Below are positions 1 through 5,377 of a stretch of 6,769 nucleotides of DNA, piece after piece. The notes under the pieces are model-generated. The model had not been told where the DNA came from, searched no databases, and worked only from the letters and a program-made list of their open reading frames with translations. Numbering within the stretch: the first letter of the stretch is position 1; every line of letters starts with the position of its first letter. Source of the DNA: an uncultured Bacilli bacterium (GTDB taxonomy: Bacteria; Bacillota_I; Bacilli_A; ML615J-28; CAG-313); NCBI GenBank assembly GCA_904501965.1, contig CAJGCS010000056.1, positions 1 to 6,769 on the forward strand, written 5' to 3'. The translations under genes were made by a program, and so were the position numbers.

Positions 1-326
1 ACATCACATACTCTTTTTATTTCTTTTTGAACATTTACATACTTTCCACCTTGTTTTTTGTCATCTTTTATAAAGTATGTAATACTTACAACTTCTTTAA
101 ATTTTGTTGTAATAATGAAGTTTAATTTTTCATTAATTATTTCTTTTTCTTCTTTTGAAAGTCTAATTTTCTTATCAGTTGTTCTTGAAACTTCTTTAAT
201 TGATTCTTCGTATCCCGTTAAAGCTGCAAACGGTGCAAATTGAGCAGCTCTGTCATTTAATGACATATGCTTTCTTTTAGTTGATTTTTGGTAAGGCTTA
301 TTAATAATACTTTCATATTTTTCCAT
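1..326 (-). CDS. YolD-like family protein, partial at the left edge (3' end missing)
   Basis: An ATG at 326 opens a frame with no stop for 108 codons, to the window edge. The product starts MEKYESIINKPY and then carries MSLNDRAAQFAPFAALTGYE (residues 21-40), the block I recognise from YolD-like proteins encoded beside UvrX/UmuC-type polymerases in Bacillota. The later stretch ITYFIKDDKKQGGKYVNV (residues 82-99) also fits the family. Such proteins are usually about 110-150 aa, so little is probably missing. The start lies one base after the polymerase stop (TAA-T-ATG), with GGAGGG (340-345) inside the polymerase tail, so the two are almost certainly co-transcribed and translationally coupled. 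YolD-like proteins are thought to be accessory partners of the neighbouring polymerase, by analogy with UmuD, although the folds differ. That role is inferred from context. The family assignment is confident; the biochemistry is not established. Confidence 0.88.
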   Translation of the reverse strand, partial: MEKYESIINKPYQKSTKRKHMSLNDRAAQFAPFAALTGYEESIKEVSRTTDKKIRLSKEEKEIINEKLNFIITTKFKEVVSITYFIKDDKKQGGKYVNVQKEIKRVCD

Positions 327-327
327 A

Positions 328-1797
328 TTATGCTTTATGCCCTCCAATCTGTGCATTTCTTTCTTTCATAGTTGCACCTTCTTCAAGGTTCATTCCTTTC
401 ATTATGGCATTTTTCCCAAAACGTTTTTTAATTTTAAGAATTGATTCTTGAGCTTTTTGTTCTTTTTCTAGTTTTTTCTCATCAACTTTATTATCATTAT
501 TATCAAATAAACTAAGTTGTTCGTACTGAACGCTTGGTGCTTCTTTTCTTAGAGATGTTGCACTAATATTAATTCTTCTAATTAATAGAATTGGATTTAC
601 AATACTATCATATAGTTTTACCGCACCTTCTCTTAAAACACTGCTTGATGCATTATATCTTTTAAAGTTTACTGTACCATGGGCATGTTTTGGAATAAGA
701 CGTCCTAAGTAGTCTTCTGTAATTTCGCCGGTATAGTTTTTGGCAATTTCAGGGTTAGTTAAGTTTTCAATATCATAGCCAATTGTAATAACTATTTGAT
801 TTGTTAAAAACCCTTTATCAACTAAATCTAGTGCAAGCGAATCAACCATTTCTTTAAGAATCAATCTTGCCTTTTCAAAGGTATATGGAGAGTGAAGTAC
901 TTGTCCTGTTCCTAAACTTTTTGCAAGAGGTTTGTAGCTTTTAATATGTTTGATAGTAGTTGGTTCAACACCCCATGCATGGTCAATTAAAAGTTCCGCA
1001 TTTATTCCAAATAAATCATATAAAATATCTTCATTTTTAGTTGATAAAAGTGCAATATCACCCATTGTTTTAAGACCAATTGCATTTAATTTTTTCGCAT
1101 AACCTTTTCCTACTCGCCAAAAATCAGTAAGTGGAGTATGTGCCCAAAGTTCTTTTCTGTATGATTCTTCTGTAAGTGATGCAATTCTAACACCACTAGC
1201 GTCAGGTTTCATTTTTTTTGCGACTATATCCATAGCAACCTTTGCAAGATACATATTTGTCCCAATTCCGGCAGTAGCTGTTATTCCCGTAGTAGCAAGT
1301 ACATCTTTAATAATTGTCATTGCAAAATCATGTGGTGTAATCTTCCTAATATTTAAGTAGTTTGTAATATCCATAAATACTTCGTCAATTGAATAAACAT
1401 GAATATCTTCAGCAGCTACGTATTTTAGATAAATACTATATATTAATGAACTATACTTAATATAATGTGCCATTCTAGGTGCTGCAATAATATAATCTAG
1501 TTCTAATGAATCATCATTTTGCACTTTTGTATTATCATATGATTTACCACTAAACTTCTTAACTTTTTTAAGACGTTTATTATTTACATCACGTACCTTT
1601 TGAACTACTTCAAAAAGTCTTGCTCTACCGGATATTCCATATGATTTAAGTGATTGCGTTACCGCAAGACAAATTGTCTTTTCGGTTCTTGAGTTATCAG
1701 CAACCACTAAATTTGTTGTAAGTGGATCTAAGCCTCTTTCAACGCATTCAACAGAGGCATAGAATGTTTTTAAATCTATACATAAATATATGCTCAT
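328..1797 (-). CDS. Y-family DNA polymerase, UvrX/UmuC-like (error-prone translesion polymerase)
   Basis: The 489-aa product is a Y-family polymerase that would copy across damaged template bases, with low fidelity. The palm-domain active site is visible: Asp8 in CIDLKTFYASVE, with Tyr13 at the likely steric-gate position, and Asp138-Glu139 in YSIDEVFMD. GIGTNMYLAKVAMD follows at about 177-190, then a helix-hairpin-helix region (DFWRVGKGYAKKLNAIGLKT, about 225-244) and the little-finger domain. QLSLF (427-431) is a textbook beta-clamp-binding peptide. The tail KGMNLEEGATMKERNAQIGG matches what I recall of clostridial UvrX-like homologues. It is longer than DinB (about 350 aa) because of a charged insertion around 70-100 and this C-terminal extension. 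A YolD-like gene follows after one base, the classic UvrX-YolD pairing of Bacillota, often damage-inducible and often carried on mobile elements. No canonical Bacillus LexA box is seen; a different palindrome lies before the start. Confidence 0.95.
   Translation of the reverse strand: MSIYLCIDLKTFYASVECVERGLDPLTTNLVVADNSRTEKTICLAVTQSLKSYGISGRARLFEVVQKVRDVNNKRLKKVKKFSGKSYDNTKVQNDDSLELDYIIAAPRMAHYIKYSSLIYSIYLKYVAAEDIHVYSIDEVFMDITNYLNIRKITPHDFAMTIIKDVLATTGITATAGIGTNMYLAKVAMDIVAKKMKPDASGVRIASLTEESYRKELWAHTPLTDFWRVGKGYAKKLNAIGLKTMGDIALLSTKNEDILYDLFGINAELLIDHAWGVEPTTIKHIKSYKPLAKSLGTGQVLHSPYTFEKARLILKEMVDSLALDLVDKGFLTNQIVITIGYDIENLTNPEIAKNYTGEITEDYLGRLIPKHAHGTVNFKRYNASSSVLREGAVKLYDSIVNPILLIRRINISATSLRKEAPSVQYEQLSLFDNNDNKVDEKKLEKEQKAQESILKIKKRFGKNAIMKGMNLEEGATMKERNAQIGGHKA
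340..345 (-). promoter_or_regulatory. Ribosome binding site of the YolD-like gene
   Basis: GGAGGG on the minus strand lies within the last codons of the polymerase gene, 13 bases before the ATG at 326. It is the only good Shine-Dalgarno sequence nearby and supports that start. The spacing is a little long, as often seen with translational coupling across a one-base intergenic gap. Confidence 0.7.
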
Positions 1798-1802
1798 AAA
1801 TA

Positions 1803-1818
1803 ATTTTAGCGCTAAAAT
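1803..1818. promoter_or_regulatory. Perfect 16-bp palindrome between the SD and start codon of the polymerase gene (candidate operator)
   Basis: ATTTTAGCGCTAAAAT is a perfect palindrome, GC-rich at its centre in otherwise AT-only surroundings. It lies downstream of the predicted -10 and between the Shine-Dalgarno sequence (about 1825-1831) and the ATG at 1797. A dimeric repressor bound here would block transcription of the damage-tolerance operon. In RNA, a six-pair stem with a GCGC loop could instead bring the distant Shine-Dalgarno sequence to within about 11 bases of the AUG. Which applies is unknown. Confidence 0.5.
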
Positions 1819-1824
1819 AAGCTT

Positions 1825-1831
1825 CTTCCTT
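1825..1831 (-). promoter_or_regulatory. Distant Shine-Dalgarno sequence of the polymerase gene
   Basis: AAGGAAG on the minus strand is the only purine-rich SD-like run upstream of the polymerase, but it ends 27 bases before the ATG at 1797. The intervening frame is open and holds an ATT codon (1816-1818) at ideal spacing, which would add seven residues if used. Protein similarity favours the ATG (MSIYLCIDLK). Confidence 0.5.
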
Positions 1832-1839
1832 TCTATAAT

Positions 1840-1868
1840 ATTATATCATATTTTACAATTAAATACAA
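1840..1868 (-). promoter_or_regulatory. Promoter of the polymerase-YolD operon (extended -10)
   Basis: On the minus strand TATAAT (1845-1840) is preceded by TGA, giving an extended -10 (TGnTATAAT). TTGTAT (1868-1863) lies exactly 17 bases upstream as a weak -35. Transcription would start near 1833, giving a leader of about 36 bases with the Shine-Dalgarno sequence almost at its 5' end. The promoter lies just beyond the terminator of the preceding operon, so the cassette is an independent unit. Confidence 0.65.
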
Positions 1869-1872
1869 TATT

Positions 1873-1903
1873 CAAAAGAAAAACTCCTGTAAAACAGGAG
1901 TTT
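1873..1903 (-). terminator. Rho-independent terminator after the superoxide reductase-Dabb-DUF975 operon
   Basis: Read on the minus strand, AAACTCCTGT pairs with ACAGGAGTTT across a TTT loop, a perfect 10-bp stem (1881-1903), followed by TTCTTTT. It starts four bases after the stop codon at 1908 and separates this operon from the polymerase promoter. The symmetric stem might also work weakly on the other strand, where no gene would use it. Confidence 0.9.
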
Positions 1904-1907
1904 ATAA

Positions 1908-2585
1908 TTATGCATAGTTTACTTTAGTAACATCATCAGTTGATAAATCTAAATAAGCTGTTGAATATGAAGCTTGGTAATATGGATATACCCAAATACT
2001 TAGAATTCCTAGTGTCATTAAAACAAGTAAGTCCCACCCAATAAATGATAAATCAAGTAAGAATAAATTACCTTTAAAGCAATATGTTAATTCTTTAGAT
2101 TCTTTAATACATTTTTTAGCTGATGATCTTGGATTTTCGGCTAAATAATAAAATGCAAATGAATATTTATACTTTGCAACAATACCAGGTATTAAAAGTA
2201 AACAAGACCATAAAAAGATATAAATATTTGTTAATAAATATAGTCTTACAGATGCCCAATAATCTTTAAAACCATAGAAAGCATCAACAAATCTAACATT
2301 TTCACCACGAGCAACTTTTAAATATACATAATATCTACTTAAGTTAAATGGTGCAATTAAAAATATTGATGCGATGCTTGCAATTATTGTAGCAATCAAA
2401 ATGAAAAGCATGATTAATAAAAACATAATTATTTCTTTTTCAGATGATAATTCAGGCTCACCAAAATTAAAGCTAACACCACCAAAATTTCCACCAGTAA
2501 ATGATGTAAACAATCCAATCAAAAATAGAATTCCTATTTTACCTTTTATACTACTTTTACCATTTCTTTTCCACTCTTTAATCAT
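1908..2585 (-). CDS. DUF975 family integral membrane protein (paralogue 1)
   Basis: This 225-aa protein is hydrophobic, with a short basic N-terminus (MIKEWKRNGKSSIKGK). Likely membrane segments are at about 17-35, 52-80, 115-137 and 174-200. The C-terminal half holds the blocks that identify DUF975 to me: IFLWSCLLLIPGIVAKYKYS (123-142), a cytosolic-looking stretch with CIKESKELT, then LDLSFIGWDLLVLMTLGIL (177-195) and PYYQAS. The family is widespread in Bacillota and has no established function. The start follows AGAGGTG (2593-2599) by seven bases. It is the last gene of an operon with superoxide reductase and a Dabb protein, 19 bases after the latter, and ends in a strong terminator. A paralogue lies at 5378-6058; the two agree over most of their length and differ mainly in the loop at about 30-50. 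Membrane location is confident; a stress-related role is only suggested by the operon. Confidence 0.85.
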   Translation of the reverse strand: MIKEWKRNGKSSIKGKIGILFLIGLFTSFTGGNFGGVSFNFGEPELSSEKEIIMFLLIMLFILIATIIASIASIFLIAPFNLSRYYVYLKVARGENVRFVDAFYGFKDYWASVRLYLLTNIYIFLWSCLLLIPGIVAKYKYSFAFYYLAENPRSSAKKCIKESKELTYCFKGNLFLLDLSFIGWDLLVLMTLGILSIWVYPYYQASYSTAYLDLSTDDVTKVNYA

Positions 2586-2604
2586 AAAAAGACACCTCTA
2601 TTTT

Positions 2605-2895
2605 TTAACAATAATAATCTATTGCAACACTTGACTCTCTTATTTCATGCATTAGTTTTTTTACAACACTAACATGATATGGATCTTTTTGATATAAATC
2701 AAGGTCTTCTTTTGAATCAAACCATGTTTCTAGAATTAAATCATAACTTCTTTCACTATGAAGAAAATCAACTCCAACAATAATTTTCTTTAAAAGAGGA
2801 ACATTTTCTTCCATACTAAGAAGAGTATTTTTTGCTTCTTCGATTCTATCTTTATATTCTTCTTTTATTTTAAAACATACAATATGTTTAACCAT
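2605..2895 (-). CDS. Dabb (stress-responsive alpha/beta-barrel) domain protein
   Basis: The 96-aa product fits a single Dabb domain: MVKHIVCFKIKEE at the N-terminus, a middle strand SYDLILETWFDSKEDLDLY (50-68), then PYHVSVVKKLMHE (72-84) and a final strand around AIDYY. Dabb proteins form dimeric ferredoxin-like alpha/beta barrels. Members include plant stress proteins and several small enzymes, but most bacterial ones have no known reaction. I chose the ATG at 2895 over the in-frame ATG at 2907: GGAGAG (2900-2905) is well placed for 2895, it overlaps the 2907 codon itself, and family members begin MVKHIV. The start overlaps the superoxide reductase stop (TAATG), implying translational coupling and suggesting a shared role in oxidative stress. 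No catalytic residues can be assigned. Confidence 0.88.
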   Translation of the reverse strand: MVKHIVCFKIKEEYKDRIEEAKNTLLSMEENVPLLKKIIVGVDFLHSERSYDLILETWFDSKEDLDLYQKDPYHVSVVKKLMHEIRESSVAIDYYC

Positions 2896-3266
2896 TATGC
2901 TCTCCAAAGACCATGTAAGTTACAGTATGCATATACTGCTTCTACAGTTTCTCCTTCATCAAGAACAAATGATACTTTTGGTGCATTTCCTGGTTTTAAA
3001 AGTTTTCTTTGAACACCTGTAGATGTTTCAAGTACAACCCATTCGATATAGTGTTCTGGTGCCATAGGGTGATCAATTGAACCAACGTTTACTTCTACAA
3101 CATTTTTATCAACACTATATACTGGAATATGTTTTTCACGTGATGCTTCAACTGTACCTGCGATAAGTTCAGTCATTTTTGCTCCACAACATACTGGAGT
3201 AACACCAGATGAATAAATCATTTCAATTTCGTTTCCGCATTTTTCACATAAATAAAATTTTAACAT
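2895..3266 (-). CDS. dfx: Desulfoferrodoxin / superoxide reductase (2Fe-SOR)
   Basis: This 123-aa cytoplasmic enzyme would reduce superoxide to hydrogen peroxide without making oxygen, a defence typical of anaerobes. The N-terminal desulforedoxin-like domain keeps all four Cys ligands of the rubredoxin-type iron centre: Cys7 and Cys10 (CEKC), and Cys26-Cys27. The C-terminal neelaredoxin-like domain keeps the catalytic His4Cys site: His46 in the EKHIP motif (Glu44 and Lys45 being the residues that assist catalysis), His66, His72, Cys115 and His118 in YCNLHGLW. Length and ligand spacing are normal for 2Fe-SOR, so the enzyme looks intact. AAGGAGAT (3275-3282) lies eight bases before the ATG. It is the first gene of a three-gene operon with Dabb and DUF975 proteins. 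Electrons normally come from rubredoxin or another NAD(P)H-linked donor; no rubredoxin gene is visible here, though a flavoprotein operon lies just upstream. Confidence 0.97.
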   Translation of the reverse strand: MLKFYLCEKCGNEIEMIYSSGVTPVCCGAKMTELIAGTVEASREKHIPVYSVDKNVVEVNVGSIDHPMAPEHYIEWVVLETSTGVQRKLLKPGNAPKVSFVLDEGETVEAVYAYCNLHGLWRA

Positions 3267-3306
3267 ATATTTTAATCTCCTTGTATTTCTATTTTAATGT
3301 TTTACT

Positions 3307-3352
3307 ATTATATTATACTAAATATATTGTTTTTTTAAAAGCAAATATATAA
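3307..3352 (-). promoter_or_regulatory. dfx: Promoter of the superoxide reductase operon, with a conserved upstream element
   Basis: The minus strand shows overlapping TATAAT hexamers (3317-3312 and 3312-3307), giving a leader of roughly 40 bases. There is no clear TTGACA at -35; instead an element reading TATATATTTGCTTTT (3351-3337) lies 16 bases before TAGTATAAT. The 20 bases at 3301-3320 and the upstream element recur before the DUF975 gene at 6058, suggesting a shared regulated promoter. The element begins almost at the stop codon of the preceding acetyltransferase gene, and I see no terminator between them, so some read-through is possible. Confidence 0.6.
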
Positions 3353-3353
3353 A

Positions 3354-3902
3354 TTATTTTTTAGAATATGAATAATAGACTAAATCAGCTCTTTGTTTTG
3401 TGTTTTTATCAACTACGTATTCTTTAAGTGTAGCATCATAACTCATACCAGCTTTTTGCATTACTTTTCCTGATGCAGGATTAGTTGAGATATGGCAAGC
3501 AGTAATTTTATCAACACATGCAACTTCACTTAAATATTTTATTACTGCAACAAGTGCTTCTGTAGCAAATCCATTGTTCCAGTATTTACTAGAATAACAA
3601 TATCCAAGTTCAACAAGTGAATAATTAACTGATGTTTTAACACAGTCAATTTCACCAATTGGTTCATTTGTATCTTTTAATACAACTAACCAGTCAAATC
3701 GATAGTCTCTATTATATAAATCTACTTTATATTTTACATATTCAATTGTATCATTAACTGACTTATGCATATCCCATGTAACATATTTTGAAACAAGTGG
3801 ATCACTACACCAGTTTTCAAATATTTTAGGTGCATCACTAAGTTCAACTTTTCTTAAAATTAAACGTTTCGTTTCGATTAAATTTGAGCCAACATTTTTC
3901 AT
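3354..3902 (-). CDS. GNAT family N-acetyltransferase (RimJ/RimL-like)
   Basis: This 182-aa protein has the layout of the Acetyltransf_3 (RimJ/RimL-type) GNAT group. It opens with ETKRLILRKVELSDA (10-24) and has the acceptor-side strand WLVVLKDTNEPIGEID (71-86). The acetyl-CoA pyrophosphate-binding region is ELGYCYSSKYWNNGFATEAL (98-117), where NNGFAT stands in for the usual Q/RxxGxG/A. NPASGKVMQKAGM (141-153) is the conserved helix of motif B. It would transfer acetyl from acetyl-CoA to an amine. The substrate cannot be read from sequence: protein N-termini, small amines and antibiotics are all possible. It starts three bases after the flavoprotein stop, with AAAGGAAG (3911-3918) at eight-base spacing inside the upstream gene, so the two form an operon. 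No terminator is evident after its stop. Confidence 0.92.
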   Translation of the reverse strand: MKNVGSNLIETKRLILRKVELSDAPKIFENWCSDPLVSKYVTWDMHKSVNDTIEYVKYKVDLYNRDYRFDWLVVLKDTNEPIGEIDCVKTSVNYSLVELGYCYSSKYWNNGFATEALVAVIKYLSEVACVDKITACHISTNPASGKVMQKAGMSYDATLKEYVVDKNTKQRADLVYYSYSKK

Positions 3903-3905
3903 AAT

Positions 3906-5246
3906 TTATTCTTCCTTTGGTTTAGCTTTTTCTATTACTTTTTTATATGGGGCAATCATACCTTCATTAAACTTATTTCCCATTTTAGCTTTAATCTTTT
4001 TGTTTCTTACCATTGAGCCAAGTAAACACATTAACATCATTTGACCACGTTTCTTTTGAGGAAAATCATATACACCATGCTTTTTATAGTATACATGGTC
4101 TGCTTTCATAATGCCTCGCATTATCCAAATTAAATCTCTAAATATCTTCATGCCACCAACACCATAAAAGTTTCTAGGTAGAACATATTTATTTTTAATT
4201 GCATAGTCTAGTTTACTAATAGTTGATTTAAGAGTTTCAGCATCTTGAATAACACCAGCTAAATAGTTATGTCCAACTTCAGCTCGCGCTTCAACTACAG
4301 TTTTTAGATTATGTTCATTTTCATAATCTCCATTAATTATATAGGCAAAAGGCATACCTTCTGTAACAGTTCTATGTCCATTACAAAATTGTCTATCATC
4401 ATACATCTTAAAGCGAGCTCCCATTGAGTGATCTTTAATTGTAAAAGCAATAACAATAGCATCAGACTTTTGGATATTTTCTCTTAAGAAAACATCAAAG
4501 TTATCTTTGTAAATACATTTACCATCGCCGGCACAATTAAAACAGCCTAAACAACCTCCTTGAAATTCGAATTTATCGATATTTACAATTCTTGATTTGT
4601 AAGGTAATGCATTTTGAAAGTCTTCTATCATTACAGATAGTTTTGTATCATTTTCTTTTAAATCACAAACTATTACAACTTCTTTTGATTCATCTTTATT
4701 AGTATGATTATTTAATGGAATATACTCTTTTTCAAAACTTGCATTTGGTGCTTTAATTTGTTCATAAATATTATTATTAATAGAATGTATAAAGAAATCA
4801 AAAAAGTTTACGATATCTTTTTGTCCACTTTTCTTTGTTAAATCTTCCATATCTAAAGATAAGCCTTTAACATATTTAGCTTTTAAATCATAACAGTTTT
4901 CTTCTATATACTTATGAGCTGTCATATCATAAAAATGCTTTGAAGTAGATATTTGGGTTACAAATTTATTCTCTAAAGAAACGTTATTTATCTTCAATAA
5001 TTCAATAAACTTATGTAGTTGTGATGGAGCTAAAAATGTATAAACAGGATAAGAAAAAATAATTGCATCAGCCTCTTTTATTTTTTCTAAAGCAATACTA
5101 AAATCTTTTTCTAAAGCTTTAATTTTTTGACCAACATGTAAAACATCAAATGCTTGTTTATTAAACACTTTTTCAAGATATAAGAATGTTTGTAAAGTAC
5201 AACTATACTTTCCTTTCGGTGAACCATTAATTACTAAAAATTTCAT
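3906..5246 (-). CDS. Tandem flavodoxin-fold / iron-sulfur flavoprotein-like NAD(P)H-dependent oxidoreductase
   Basis: The 446-aa product appears to contain two flavodoxin-like domains. The first (about 1-160) begins FLVINGSPKGKYSCTL, the FMN-phosphate loop of NADPH-dependent FMN reductases, and has DAIIFSYPVYTFLAPSQLHK (60-79), the SxPVYxxxxxxxL flavin-side loop. The second (about 188-345) begins with a strand EVVIVCDL but lacks the GSP loop; it carries Cys232, 235, 238 and 244 in GGCLGCFNCAGDGKC, the Cx2Cx2Cx5C pattern of iron-sulfur flavoproteins, which would hold a 4Fe-4S cluster. A C-terminal tail (about 360-446) is rich in basic residues and includes GVGGMKIFRDLIWIMRG. I recall similar 440-460-aa proteins in Clostridia annotated only as NAD(P)H-dependent oxidoreductases. 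It probably moves electrons between NAD(P)H, FMN and the cluster; the acceptor is unknown. The start has GAGG (5252-5255) five bases upstream. It leads an operon with the acetyltransferase. Confidence 0.88.
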   Translation of the reverse strand: MKFLVINGSPKGKYSCTLQTFLYLEKVFNKQAFDVLHVGQKIKALEKDFSIALEKIKEADAIIFSYPVYTFLAPSQLHKFIELLKINNVSLENKFVTQISTSKHFYDMTAHKYIEENCYDLKAKYVKGLSLDMEDLTKKSGQKDIVNFFDFFIHSINNNIYEQIKAPNASFEKEYIPLNNHTNKDESKEVVIVCDLKENDTKLSVMIEDFQNALPYKSRIVNIDKFEFQGGCLGCFNCAGDGKCIYKDNFDVFLRENIQKSDAIVIAFTIKDHSMGARFKMYDDRQFCNGHRTVTEGMPFAYIINGDYENEHNLKTVVEARAEVGHNYLAGVIQDAETLKSTISKLDYAIKNKYVLPRNFYGVGGMKIFRDLIWIMRGIMKADHVYYKKHGVYDFPQKKRGQMMLMCLLGSMVRNKKIKAKMGNKFNEGMIAPYKKVIEKAKPKEE

Positions 5247-5275
5247 ATTTTCCTCTATAAATATTAATTTATTAT

Positions 5276-5284
5276 ATTATAACA
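5276..5284 (-). promoter_or_regulatory. Extended -10 promoter of the flavoprotein-acetyltransferase operon
   Basis: The minus strand reads TGTTATAAT (5284-5276), an extended -10, followed at once by a second overlapping TATAAT. No good -35 lies at 17-18 bases (TTTAAA at best). The leader would be about 25 bases. A 6-3-6 inverted repeat overlaps its upstream edge. Confidence 0.6.
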
Positions 5285-5295
5285 TAAACTATGTT
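5281..5295. promoter_or_regulatory. Inverted repeat overlapping the flavoprotein promoter (candidate operator)
   Basis: AACATA-AAC-TATGTT has perfect 6-bp arms around a 3-base centre. It covers the TG of the extended -10 and part of the spacer, a common repressor position. In sequence this AT-rich such a short repeat could arise by chance, so support is weak. Confidence 0.3.
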
Positions 5296-5335
5296 TTTTT
5301 TAAACAATAAAACAAAATAATCATTGATATAATTT

Positions 5336-5374
5336 TTTAAAATAAGTAAAAGACTCCTACTAAAGAGGAGTCTT
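5336..5374 (-). terminator. Rho-independent terminator after the second DUF975 gene
   Basis: On the minus strand AAGACTCCT pairs with AGGAGTCTT across a 7-base loop (5350-5374), followed by TTACTTATTTT. It starts three bases after the stop codon. The stem core (ACTCCT/AGGAGT) resembles that of the terminator after the other DUF975 gene. Confidence 0.8.
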
Positions 5375-5377
5375 GTT

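Noticed and set aside
58..243. Plus-strand open frame of 61 codons
   Set aside because: It lies entirely antisense to the YolD-like gene, whose protein matches a known family; the plus-strand product is low-complexity and has no supporting context.
1798..1870. Canonical Bacillus-type LexA box upstream of the polymerase
   Set aside because: No CGAAC-N4-GTTCG or close variant is present; the only symmetrical site is the different palindrome at 1803-1818.
2374..2634. Plus-strand open frame of 86 codons
   Set aside because: It is antisense to the DUF975 gene and its intergenic junction; the hydrophobic product reflects the complementary strand of membrane-protein codons.
2605..2907. Longer Dabb protein starting at ATG 2907
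   Set aside because: That ATG overlaps the Shine-Dalgarno sequence GGAGAG used for the ATG at 2895, and the family starts at MVKHIV; the extra MESI has no support.
3301..3320. PerR/Fur-type box at the superoxide reductase promoter
   Set aside because: The AT-rich sequence resembles TTATAATnATTATAA in one half only; the second half does not match, and the doubled -10 hexamer explains the similarity.
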